Virus record (IMG/VR): IMGVR_UViG_3300017963_000098 | Span: 1-45,345 of that record | DNA: 45,345 nt | Strand: one strand, 5' to 3' | From: a virus | Part shown: positions 32,919-40,580 of the stretch, piece by piece | Layout of the letters: every line of letters starts with the position of its first letter | Position numbering within the stretch: position 1 is the stretch's first letter | Translations under genes and position numbers: made by a program | Notes under the pieces: model-generated | The model's database searches: none | The model's input: only the letters and a program-made list of their open reading frames with translations | Told to the model about the DNA's origin: nothing

Positions 32919-33770
32919 TTATCTCAGATATTCCCATTCTTCGGTATCCACAGAGCCAAAGCCGACAACGAGTCCCTCAACTTCACGAACTTTGGAAATC
33001 ATACCCTCGAAGGCTTTAACTTTATGGACGTCAAGTCCTGAGCTGCTGCAACAAACTAACACTTCGGTATTGCTTGCAGCCAGGATTATGTCAACGTCAA
33101 TTTCTTGCTCTGGTGTGTCGATATAAACCGGAACATTCAGCTTAATGGTTTCAGGCAACTCAACTTCCTGATTCTCATGTTTGCCCATGATGGTCAATTC
33201 GCACGTTAGGCCATTTATCGAACCATTGCCGATACCTTTGTGCATATTGATTTTTTGAGAAGCCCTTATCTGACTAAAAAACATTGTCAGTTCTTTTGCA
33301 TCCGGTGACAGAATCGTTTTTTTGTTCTGCTGCAAAAACAAAGCAAATCCTTTAATCTCAAGTTCTTTGCCAATTATCCTGTGTTGCCATGGAGCAAATA
33401 GAGGGTGGATCTGCGGTTGAAACTCAATGACCTCAAAACCCTTATCTGCCTTTTCATCAAGGACGGCCGCTATGGTGTTCTTTTCGACATCGGCAAGTAC
33501 TACAGTGTTTTGTGTTTTATACTTCAAAAGATAATCAACAAAACTTCCCACACTGTAAAACTTGTGTGCTCTTTTCGGGCTTTCTTTCCGAACAAGTGGC
33601 TTGGGCTGTTCAGGCTGAAGCTGCCGTTTCTGCATGGCAAAAGTCAACTTATCACCTTTGCCCTCTCCTAAGGTTTCACGAGCAATATCAATGATATGTT
33701 CGCTGCCTTCTTGGACATGGCTAATGAACTCATTAACGATGTCCTTTCCAGTTACTTTTAATTCTTGCAT
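32919..33770 (-). CDS. DUF2303 (YfdQ-like) protein
   Basis: This 283-residue protein fits DUF2303: FYSVGSFVDYLLKYKT, TVVLADVEKNTIAAVLDE, FAPWQHRIIGKELEIKGFALFLQQN, and SGLDVHKVKAFEGMI. The family is common in phage early regions; its role is unproven. AAGGAG lies 8 bases before the ATG. Confidence 0.88.
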   Translation of the reverse strand: MQELKVTGKDIVNEFISHVQEGSEHIIDIARETLGEGKGDKLTFAMQKRQLQPEQPKPLVRKESPKRAHKFYSVGSFVDYLLKYKTQNTVVLADVEKNTIAAVLDEKADKGFEVIEFQPQIHPLFAPWQHRIIGKELEIKGFALFLQQNKKTILSPDAKELTMFFSQIRASQKINMHKGIGNGSINGLTCELTIMGKHENQEVELPETIKLNVPVYIDTPEQEIDVDIILAASNTEVLVCCSSSGLDVHKVKAFEGMISKVREVEGLVVGFGSVDTEEWEYLR

Positions 33771-33796
33771 TTTTAATCTCCTTGTAAAAAAATGAT

Positions 33797-34327
33797 TTAT
33801 AGTTCCCTCAACTTTGAAACATCAAAGTTGATAACGCCTTTGAGTTGGTTGAAAATTACCGAAGCATCTATAATCCTGTGTGTGTATTTTTCAGCGACCC
33901 GCCTGCGATTAACTCCCTTCGTTTTGTTGAACCTCGGGAGCCTCTGAAGGACCAGCTCCATTATTACGTCTGGGAAATGCTTGGCCATTCTCTGAAGCTT
34001 CGCATTTGCTGAGCCGTCATGATAACCCTTACACTCCTGATAAACTGTGATGCCATCCGGAAACATCCCGTCCATAGTGTCAATAACTTTGAAGTCTGGC
34101 CGATACTGAACAGGTGCGGTTATTTCACCCTTAAATATGAACAGGTCAGGCTCATAGAACCAATCCAATATCTTGCTGCATTTAAGCAGGAACTGTAGAT
34201 ACAATGCCCAGTGATATTCGAACTTTGAGCGGAAATAGCACTTGCGGCCATTGAACACAGCGGTTACACGCTGATTATTCATGACCTTAACTATTCGCTT
34301 ATTTGTCTCAAAGCCCATCTTAGTCAC
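33797..34327 (-). CDS. PD-(D/E)XK nuclease-like protein (DUF1064 type)
   Basis: This 176-residue protein has FRSKFEYHWALYLQFL, WFYEPDLFIFKG, YRPDFKV and YQECKGYHDG, giving the E...PD...ExK pattern of PD-(D/E)XK nucleases in the DUF1064 context. It may resolve recombination or replication intermediates, as RusA-like genes do in other phages. The start is GTG at 34327, with GAGG seven bases upstream. Confidence 0.8.
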   Translation of the reverse strand: MTKMGFETNKRIVKVMNNQRVTAVFNGRKCYFRSKFEYHWALYLQFLLKCSKILDWFYEPDLFIFKGEITAPVQYRPDFKVIDTMDGMFPDGITVYQECKGYHDGSANAKLQRMAKHFPDVIMELVLQRLPRFNKTKGVNRRRVAEKYTHRIIDASVIFNQLKGVINFDVSKLREL

Positions 34328-34496
34328 TGTATTTCCTCACTAACTCACGTAGATACAATCCGAATTTCAAAAAGATATAATCTTTCACACTGATTCTTTT
34401 ATGTCCCTTACCGCCGCATGAAGAGCAATCTCTTGCGGTGTGCGGGTAAGTCCCCTCGTATCCATACCCAAGGCATATTTCACATCTAATTTTCAT
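34320..34496 (-). CDS. DnaJ-type zinc-finger small protein, 58 aa
   Basis: This 58-residue protein has CEICLGYGYEG and CSSCGGKGH, a DnaJ-like CxxCxGxG pair, then a basic C-terminus. It overlaps its neighbours on both sides (ATGA upstream, 8-base overlap downstream). Function unknown; likely binds zinc. Confidence 0.75.
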   Translation of the reverse strand: MKIRCEICLGYGYEGTYPHTARDCSSCGGKGHKRISVKDYIFLKFGLYLRELVRKYSD

Positions 34497-34570
34497 TTAC
34501 TCATTCTCAAAATCGCAATGACAAGAAACATCAGGATACCGCCACACCAAAAACCGATTAAAAAACTCAT
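34493..34570 (-). CDS. Mini membrane protein, 25 aa
   Basis: This 25-residue peptide, MSFLIGFWCGGILMFLVIAI then LRMSK, is one membrane span. It resembles the very short phage proteins labelled DUF3789. It is translationally linked on both sides by ATGA overlaps, which supports that it is real. Confidence 0.6.
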   Translation of the reverse strand: MSFLIGFWCGGILMFLVIAILRMSK

Positions 34571-35343
34571 CTATCAATACTCCGCTTATCGCTCCCAGAT
34601 ACTTCCAGCACTTTGAAATAATGCAGCCTGCTTGCGACACGCTCATCGAAACTTATCCCCAGACTTTCCACGCTCTTGTTAGTTGTGATGAATGTGGGCC
34701 TGCAAGCCTCAAGCCTGCTGTCAAGCAAAACCAGAAAAGTACGCAAACTAAAATCACTTTCCTGCTGACCAACCGACACAGTAGTTCCAAGGTCCTCAAG
34801 GAAAAGGCAATCACAATCAACCAAAGGTTTGATAACATCGAGTTCAGTCTTTTTGGAACTCGGTTTGTAAGTGTCTCTGATTTGCAGGCAGAGATTTTCA
34901 TAGCTTATGCGTTTGCATTTTTTCTTACGTAAAATATAAAATCTTGCTAACGCAGCCATAGCATAAGTCTTACCAACGCCCGGGCTTCCCCAAAGCAGCA
35001 AGCCTTGATAATCTCTATGCTCAAAAACTTTCACTAAAAACGGATTGCTTAAATCTCTGATATGAGCAGCTGCAAACAAAGGTGGGATTACATCACTTAA
35101 GGCACGCCGCATCCGTGCGGCTTTAGTCTTCCTTGCTTGGCGTAATGATTGTTTCGCCTGCTGTGCCTTATGAATCTCTGCACATGCTTCGCATTTATCA
35201 TGGACAAACCATCTACCAGCAATTTCAGTAGGTTTAATCAATGCACCACACTGACATCTGCCAGCTTTAGGCTTCGACTGTTTCGCCAATCTGGGATTTT
35301 TGCTGGTTAAAATTTGTCCGATTGTTTGAACTTCGTCCACCAT
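34567..35343 (-). CDS. DnaC-like helicase loader, AAA+ ATPase
   Basis: This 258-residue protein has a Cys4 zinc finger (CQCGALI...CEAC) near the N-terminus, Walker A in GLLLWGSPGVGKTYAMAAL, Walker B in DCLFLEDLGTT and sensor I in PTFITTNKSVESL. It would load a replicative helicase on phage DNA; the phage has no DnaB gene here, so the host helicase is the likely client. Its start lies about 75 bases inside the DUF1376 gene, a long overlap. Confidence 0.88.
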   Translation of the reverse strand: MVDEVQTIGQILTSKNPRLAKQSKPKAGRCQCGALIKPTEIAGRWFVHDKCEACAEIHKAQQAKQSLRQARKTKAARMRRALSDVIPPLFAAAHIRDLSNPFLVKVFEHRDYQGLLLWGSPGVGKTYAMAALARFYILRKKKCKRISYENLCLQIRDTYKPSSKKTELDVIKPLVDCDCLFLEDLGTTVSVGQQESDFSLRTFLVLLDSRLEACRPTFITTNKSVESLGISFDERVASRLHYFKVLEVSGSDKRSIDR

Positions 35344-36025
35344 TTCTATTTCCACCTCGCTCTTGAGTTCTCTTGAGCCAATTAGTTAAAAATCTTCCCC
35401 AGTTACTTTTCCGTTTCGCAGGATTATCCGAAGCCCACAAAGCAGCACGCTTAAGCTCCAAGTCAATGTCAACAGCTGGGAAGGCGACTGCCCACTGGGT
35501 CTTTTTGTCGTTACCGATTCCTTCAAATTGAGCTGTTTCAAAATTAAAAAAAACCCCTGACTTTGGGGGGGATATAGGGGGGGTATTATTATTACCATTT
35601 ATATTACCATTACCATTGGCATTGCTTACGCTATCCGTATGCAATGCTTGTGCAGTACTTGAGCTATCCTCTAAATCCTCAAAATCGCCGTTTTTGCCCC
35701 ATCTGGCCGCACTCGCTTTCTTTGCTCGCTCTGTTTTGAGTGCAACTCTACGCTCCGCTTCTTGTAACTCTTGTGTTACACGTTTTTGAACAATTGATGC
35801 TCCGTTAACCTGAAATTTATGTTTAATGTTGTTCCAGATCGAGTCGAAATTTCGAGGATTGCCACAGATTTGCTTAATGACATTTGGGTCGTTTTTGCAC
35901 TGACCTTTATTGTTATAAAGATACAAAACCAGCCTTGCATAAGCACCACTTTCGACCGTAGTCATTGCTATCAGGTCAGCTAAAAATGCTTTGGGTTCTA
36001 ATTGAACATAATCTATTTTAGCCAT
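35267..36025 (-). CDS. DUF1376 replication-initiation-like protein
   Basis: The N-terminal 110 residues match DUF1376: MTTVESGAYARLVLYLYNNKGQC and WNNIKHKFQV, then ERAKKASAARWG. The middle is low-complexity, with Asn/Gly repeats (NANGNGNINGNNN). The C-terminus has a helix (WAVAFPAVDIDLELKRAALWASD) followed by WGRFLTNWLKRTQERGG. It is paired with the helicase loader, as in phages using a DnaA/DnaD-like initiator. Two C7 tracts lie in the middle (35565-35571 and 35577-35583). Confidence 0.82.
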   Translation of the reverse strand: MAKIDYVQLEPKAFLADLIAMTTVESGAYARLVLYLYNNKGQCKNDPNVIKQICGNPRNFDSIWNNIKHKFQVNGASIVQKRVTQELQEAERRVALKTERAKKASAARWGKNGDFEDLEDSSSTAQALHTDSVSNANGNGNINGNNNTPPISPPKSGVFFNFETAQFEGIGNDKKTQWAVAFPAVDIDLELKRAALWASDNPAKRKSNWGRFLTNWLKRTQERGGNRNGGRSSNNRTNFNQQKSQIGETVEA

Positions 36026-36241
36026 TTATTTTTTGCTCCACTTCATGACACCCTCGAAAGCCAGCACAAGGAAAATCAAGTCCCTGACTAATAGGCTATA
36101 AATCTCTGCGTCAAAGTGCAGGTAAGCCGAAATGAGGTTGCTAACAATCCACACGTAGAAACAACTAATCATTTTGCGGTTATTGAGTAAAACACCAACG
36201 ACCGCTAATATCATCGAGATTGTTCCAAACACTTCGTTCAT
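36026..36241 (-). CDS. PnuC-like small membrane protein, 71 aa
   Basis: This 71-residue protein has two or three hydrophobic spans and the pattern GVLLNNRKMISCFYVWIVSNL, as in small phage proteins related to the NMN transporter PnuC. Overlaps the helicase-methyltransferase stop as ATGA. A full PnuC is about 200 residues, so transport activity is doubtful; it may act as a pore subunit. Confidence 0.75.
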   Translation of the reverse strand: MNEVFGTISMILAVVGVLLNNRKMISCFYVWIVSNLISAYLHFDAEIYSLLVRDLIFLVLAFEGVMKWSKK

Positions 36242-38388
36242 AGCATTTCACCAAACAGCGTATTTTCGTTAACTTCATTACAGGCCTGGCGAATGTTCTT
36301 CACGGCCTGTTCGAAGTATGAATCCTTAAGTTCAATCCCTACAAATTTCCGGCCAGTTTTAATCGAAATGTAACCCTCTGAACCGATGCCTAAAAAAGGA
36401 CTGAATACAGTATCACCCTCATTGCTCCAGAGTTTGACCGCATGTTCAATAACATCGAGCTGAAGTGGACAGATATGCTTTTCGTCTTTGTCATCACGAG
36501 CTGCCCGAATGTTAAGAACGTTTGTCTGCTGAATATCAAACCACACCGGACTTGCGTATCGTTGCCATACGTGGATTGAGTAGCCTCTTTTATCACTATT
36601 GCTGCCGATAGCTTCCTTTCTGCCCTTCGGAGCTCCAGCGACCGCCAGACCCATCCTTACAACACTCTCATCGCCCACATAAGAGTCAAACCTCTCCCCA
36701 CCTGTTGTTACTGGTGAATCGTTCTCATCAGCCCACTTGCGGAAAACAACGAGATAATCAGGGCATCCCTGCCGTGAGTATGTACTGTCCTTGCACAGTT
36801 GTTTATACAGCAGACCATGAGATTTAGTCCGCTGCATTTCGATAACGGGGTCCTTCCAGATAGTTACTCTTGAATGATAGGACCAGCCGTATTTCTCAAA
36901 CAGTCTGATTATCTCGCCGGGAAAATCCTTTAACCCTGCAACACCATCCCTGTTTTTGTATTTCATCAGGTCCTTACAATGAACCACACACAGACGGCCG
37001 TTCATTGTGATTCGATAAATCTCGGGTATGAGATATTCGAAATTCTGTAAGAATTCCTCATCACTTTTACAATTGCCCATATCCCGATACGAATCGCTGT
37101 AGATATAAAGATTACTAAATGGTGGACTGAAAATTGAAAAGCCGATGGATCTGTCTGGTATCTCTTTGATTTCCTCAACACAATCACCCCTGAGAAGCCT
37201 TGCATCCCCGATGTTCACCTCATCAGGCTCATAGTCCATCTTGAATCTAATATCCTTATTGGCTGTTTGATAGTTTTTGGCAATGGCAATCATTCTTTTT
37301 TTCATTGCCCTGTGTTGTGATTCCTTGCCGTTGACAATGTCTATGATTTGCTTTTCTGTTTCGCCGATAATACGATTGACGTTGACTTGATTTGGCTGGC
37401 CATATCGATAGAACCTACGGATGGCCTGATAATAATTCTCATCAGCTTCTTGGTTCGTCTCACACCAGACAACATGCTGACCATTCGACTCCCGTACTAA
37501 GTCTGCTGTTTTTTCGGCTCGTGATTTAGCAGTGAGGCGTTTTTCTTTATGATAAGATGTCGCACTTAATTCCGGTTGTCTGAACAAAAGACCTTCAGTC
37601 GGCTCTGACCAGTCAACGGGAACGATAAAATCTTCGACCTGTAGTGGCGGTAATTCGTATCCATCGTCGCTATATCCAATATCGCTTGGCTTTGTAATAC
37701 ATACCGCCCAAGTCGATACCCATCGCCAAAAGTCCTGCTCGGCGTGTTTTTTCAAACGATAAGTGCCGGCTGACATCGAATCGTTGATAAACCATATCAA
37801 CAGTGCCTCATGACTCTGCATAACCTGTAAATATGCGGCATGGTTAAGCAGCTCCATATAATCATTCGGAGCTGGTGTTGCGGTACCTGCCAGCTTAAAC
37901 GGAATCCCCTCGGCAAAATCAACTATCTGCTTTTTGACCTTGCCCGTATAACTCTTGAGTATAGAGCTTTCATCAACCACGATTCCGGCATAATCATCAG
38001 GACAGAAATTACCGAGCATTTCGTAATTGGTAACTGTAATACCTGTTTGTGACCGCTGGCCGTCTCTGCGATACTCCGACTCAATACCACAAAGCTCTTG
38101 CTCCATTTCAACGGTTTGGGGAGCAACTGACAACGGTGTGACGATTAGAACATGCCCACGGTGCCTTAGAACCTCATAAGCCCAAGCCAACTCTTGAGGT
38201 GTTTTGCCAAGCCCACAATCCTCAAACAGACAAAAGACCTGCCTGTTCAAAGCCCTGATAGTTACATCTGCCTGCCAGTCAAATAATGACTTATTAACAG
38301 AATCAACCTTCAAACCTTCAGGCTCAAAATCTATCGCCTTGCTTTGCAGGAAGTCTTGATATTCAATAGTTTCCGTACTTACAGTCAT
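36238..38388 (-). CDS. SNF2-type helicase fused to DNA methyltransferase, with missing helicase segment
   Basis: This 716-residue protein combines an SF2 helicase (Walker A GLGKT at 59-63, DES at 139-141, LAGTATPAPNDYMELLN) with an adenine/cytosine-N4 methyltransferase. Motif IV is SPPF at 421-424; motif I is FSPFLGIGSEG near 667. At about residues 309-325 the text passes from VVWCETNQEAD straight to ENYYQAIRRFYRYGQ. In related proteins, as I recall, about 70-75 residues with helicase motifs IV-V lie between these. The reading frame stays open, so this looks like an in-frame deletion. The methyltransferase part is intact. Confidence 0.88.
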   Translation of the reverse strand: MTVSTETIEYQDFLQSKAIDFEPEGLKVDSVNKSLFDWQADVTIRALNRQVFCLFEDCGLGKTPQELAWAYEVLRHRGHVLIVTPLSVAPQTVEMEQELCGIESEYRRDGQRSQTGITVTNYEMLGNFCPDDYAGIVVDESSILKSYTGKVKKQIVDFAEGIPFKLAGTATPAPNDYMELLNHAAYLQVMQSHEALLIWFINDSMSAGTYRLKKHAEQDFWRWVSTWAVCITKPSDIGYSDDGYELPPLQVEDFIVPVDWSEPTEGLLFRQPELSATSYHKEKRLTAKSRAEKTADLVRESNGQHVVWCETNQEADENYYQAIRRFYRYGQPNQVNVNRIIGETEKQIIDIVNGKESQHRAMKKRMIAIAKNYQTANKDIRFKMDYEPDEVNIGDARLLRGDCVEEIKEIPDRSIGFSIFSPPFSNLYIYSDSYRDMGNCKSDEEFLQNFEYLIPEIYRITMNGRLCVVHCKDLMKYKNRDGVAGLKDFPGEIIRLFEKYGWSYHSRVTIWKDPVIEMQRTKSHGLLYKQLCKDSTYSRQGCPDYLVVFRKWADENDSPVTTGGERFDSYVGDESVVRMGLAVAGAPKGRKEAIGSNSDKRGYSIHVWQRYASPVWFDIQQTNVLNIRAARDDKDEKHICPLQLDVIEHAVKLWSNEGDTVFSPFLGIGSEGYISIKTGRKFVGIELKDSYFEQAVKNIRQACNEVNENTLFGEML

Positions 38389-38521
38389 TACCAGTCGTCC
38401 TTGACCCGCAATCGGGTCAATCCATTCAATTCAGTTTTCAAAGTTGCAGCCTCTGGCTGCCGTCAAGCCTACTTTTCGGAGGGAAGCGGGCTTTCACTTC
38501 CTGTCCCTTCACAGGGAATTG
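38389..38521 (-). other. Gap with three hairpins between ssb and helicase gene
   Basis: On the minus strand this gap has GCAGCC-AGA-GGCTGC (38446-38460), a TCCC/GGGA hairpin near 38505-38518, and TTGACCCG-ATTG-CGGGTCAA (38401-38420). The last lies just before AAGGA and the ATG at 38388. They may control translation or partly terminate the ssb transcript. Confidence 0.5.
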
Positions 38522-38938
38522 CTAAAAAGGTATATCATCATCTGGAGGCACATAGTTTTCGTCATAGTCCGGATTAACTCCACCGCCTTGAGACTGCTGT
38601 TGATTATTACCACTTGGAAGGAACTGAAAACTCTCGACAAGTACGCTTAATTTGTTTCGCTTAGTACCATCTTGTGCAGTCCAACTATCAAATTTAAGCC
38701 TACCTTCAATAAACAATGGGCTGCCTTTGCCCACATATTTATTAAGAGTCTCCGCTGACCTGCCGAAAGCAACACAATCGATAAAACAAACTTCTTCACC
38801 AGTTGAATCATCCTTCTTTTTGAATTTGCGGTTGGTCGCTAATCCGAAACTTGCAACCGCAGTTTGGTTAGGTGTATATGCAAGCTGGATGTCTCTGGTT
38901 AAATTGCCAATCAGAAAAACTTTATTAAAATTAGCCAT
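38522..38938 (-). CDS. ssb: Single-stranded DNA-binding protein
   Basis: This 138-residue OB-fold protein begins MANFNKVFLIGNLTRDIQLAYTP, has FIDCVAFGRSAETLNKYVGKG and LFIEGRLKFDSWTAQDG, then a flexible Gln/Gly-rich segment, and ends in DDDIPF, the partner-binding tip. ATG at 38938 has GGGAG 9 bases upstream and overlaps the previous gene. It follows the recombination genes. Confidence 0.95.
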   Translation of the reverse strand: MANFNKVFLIGNLTRDIQLAYTPNQTAVASFGLATNRKFKKKDDSTGEEVCFIDCVAFGRSAETLNKYVGKGSPLFIEGRLKFDSWTAQDGTKRNKLSVLVESFQFLPSGNNQQQSQGGGVNPDYDENYVPPDDDIPF

Positions 38939-39488
38939 GTACCAACTCCCTTTCTTTTTCTTTTGATTGATTAATTCGCCATTGAGGGTCCGGAGGCGGA
39001 CAATGACAATCGATGCTCTCCATGAAATCCCAAGTGTTCTGCAAGACCTGAGTAAAATCATTTACACTCAATTCGGTTTTACTCAGCATGAAGAACATCC
39101 GGATATTTGTTGAATGACAATCTCGACATACGTATTTGCCACGCAGTTTGCCTGGCAGTAAAAACAACTGTCTGCATTGTGGATTTTGACACTCAAACAT
39201 GATTTGACCACGCTTAGTGCATTCCTCCTCGACCTCCAACATGAACCACTGAGCACCGCATTCACGTTTGAGCCATTGCTCTGACTTCCAAAGCGTATAT
39301 CCAGTGTGCTCTGAAAAGAGCTTTATTGGCATGCAATGCCAATAGGCCATCTGGGCCATGCTGATTTCAGCCTCTTGGCTATACTCTCGAACCTCTATAA
39401 TAAATTGATGATACTTTCGGCATTGTGCATAAATCTTTTTCCAGTTGGTCAATGGATTTCCATTATCAGTATGCCCCTTGAACTTCAT
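38931..39488 (-). CDS. Unknown protein with zinc finger, 185 aa
   Basis: The N-terminal half has QFIIEVREYSQEAEISMAQMAYWHCMP-like text; the middle has CQNPQCRQLF and CRDCHS, a zinc finger; the end is NDFTQVLQNTWDFMESID. The gene lies between RecT and SSB and overlaps the ssb start. The first half resembles phage proteins of recombination regions of the kind sometimes labelled NinB-like, but I cannot confirm it. Confidence 0.65.
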   Translation of the reverse strand: MKFKGHTDNGNPLTNWKKIYAQCRKYHQFIIEVREYSQEAEISMAQMAYWHCMPIKLFSEHTGYTLWKSEQWLKRECGAQWFMLEVEEECTKRGQIMFECQNPQCRQLFLLPGKLRGKYVCRDCHSTNIRMFFMLSKTELSVNDFTQVLQNTWDFMESIDCHCPPPDPQWRINQSKEKERELVHG

Positions 39489-39514
39489 TTCGAGACTCCA
39501 TTCCCTGAATCAGC

Positions 39515-40555
39515 TTAGGTTTTTAAGTTGCTACTTGTTCCTGCCAGTTCCTTTTCAACAGCTTCAAACTTCGATGAAGAGCATCTTGGGCATAAAGCTA
39601 CTCCACCCTTCCCCTGCTTTGGCTCATCAAATTCAGCCTTACAACTTTTGCAAACATAGACAAACTGTGGTTCTTGTTTATCTGTTTCCTGTAGTTTCTT
39701 TCTTTGTTCTTCAACCTTAGCTTTTGTTTCTGCGTCCTGTTCATCGCCTAAATTTTCTGTGGTTGGGACTTCTTTTGAGTCTATATGCTTTTTGCCATTC
39801 TGTTGATTAAGACGGTCCTTAAGACCATCGACGCCAGCATTCATATTTTCAGCTATAGCTTGAGCATTTAAGTCATACATCTGATTATCAGCTTCAAGTG
39901 CTGTGTCAATTTCGGGGGTTTTAGGAATGTACTTAAACGCTCTGCGTACTACTGTTTTACGCATCATTTCCGGCTCATCAGTCTTCCACGGCCCGTTATT
40001 AGCAGCCTTACTGCGACCCTTAACAGCCATAAGCTGTTTGTAGGTCATTAGCTCAACCTTTGGGTATTCAGAGCCTTTGAGCCTTACAATAGCAAATGCG
40101 CATACTGGTTTTCCTCTGTCATCTTCAAGTAAATTAGGCTTGAATGAAATAAACGGCTTATCGCCCAAGTCATAATCAAATTTGTCTTTTGCATAGACTA
40201 TTTGGGCATCTATGTAGCTAACCTGACCACTACGATAAGCTAACTCAAGTAAGCCTTGATAGCCCGGAATAAACTGGCATTCGCTGCCATAAGGAATTAA
40301 ATAACCCTGCCCTGTTTGGCCCGCAAAATCGAGTCCTAACTCAGCCGCTTTAATTGCAGACTGGATAAAACTCTGCTTTGTACAATTAAACAGCTTAGGT
40401 TGCCTGCTCGCAGCCAATAAAGCAATTTTGACTACCTTATCGGCGGTCATATATTTTGTCGCTATATTGCTAAGAGCTTCTTTGAATGTATCATTAGACA
40501 GTAGTTCCTTAAGAGTATTTTTGTCTTTGATAATAGCTAATTTTTGGTTTGCCAT
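39515..40555 (-). CDS. recT: RecT-type single-strand annealing protein with zinc ribbon
   Basis: This 346-residue protein fits RecT: FIQSAIKAAELGLDFAGQTGQGYLIPYG, CQFIPGYQGLLELAYRSG, RSKAANNGPWKTDEPEMMRKTVVRRAFKYIP. RecT is usually under 300 residues; here a C-terminal zinc ribbon (CKSCKAEF...LCPRCSS) follows a Lys/Gln-rich linker. ATG at 40555 has GGAGG 7 bases upstream. It pairs with the YqaJ exonuclease to recombine phage DNA. Confidence 0.94.
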   Translation of the reverse strand: MANQKLAIIKDKNTLKELLSNDTFKEALSNIATKYMTADKVVKIALLAASRQPKLFNCTKQSFIQSAIKAAELGLDFAGQTGQGYLIPYGSECQFIPGYQGLLELAYRSGQVSYIDAQIVYAKDKFDYDLGDKPFISFKPNLLEDDRGKPVCAFAIVRLKGSEYPKVELMTYKQLMAVKGRSKAANNGPWKTDEPEMMRKTVVRRAFKYIPKTPEIDTALEADNQMYDLNAQAIAENMNAGVDGLKDRLNQQNGKKHIDSKEVPTTENLGDEQDAETKAKVEEQRKKLQETDKQEPQFVYVCKSCKAEFDEPKQGKGGVALCPRCSSSKFEAVEKELAGTSSNLKT

Positions 40556-40580
40556 TACAAACCTCCTTTGCAAAAAAATG

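Noticed and set aside
35386-35598. Fusion of the DUF1376 gene to the helicase loader by C-tract slippage
   Set aside because: The shifted frame meets a stop at 35386 before the loader begins.
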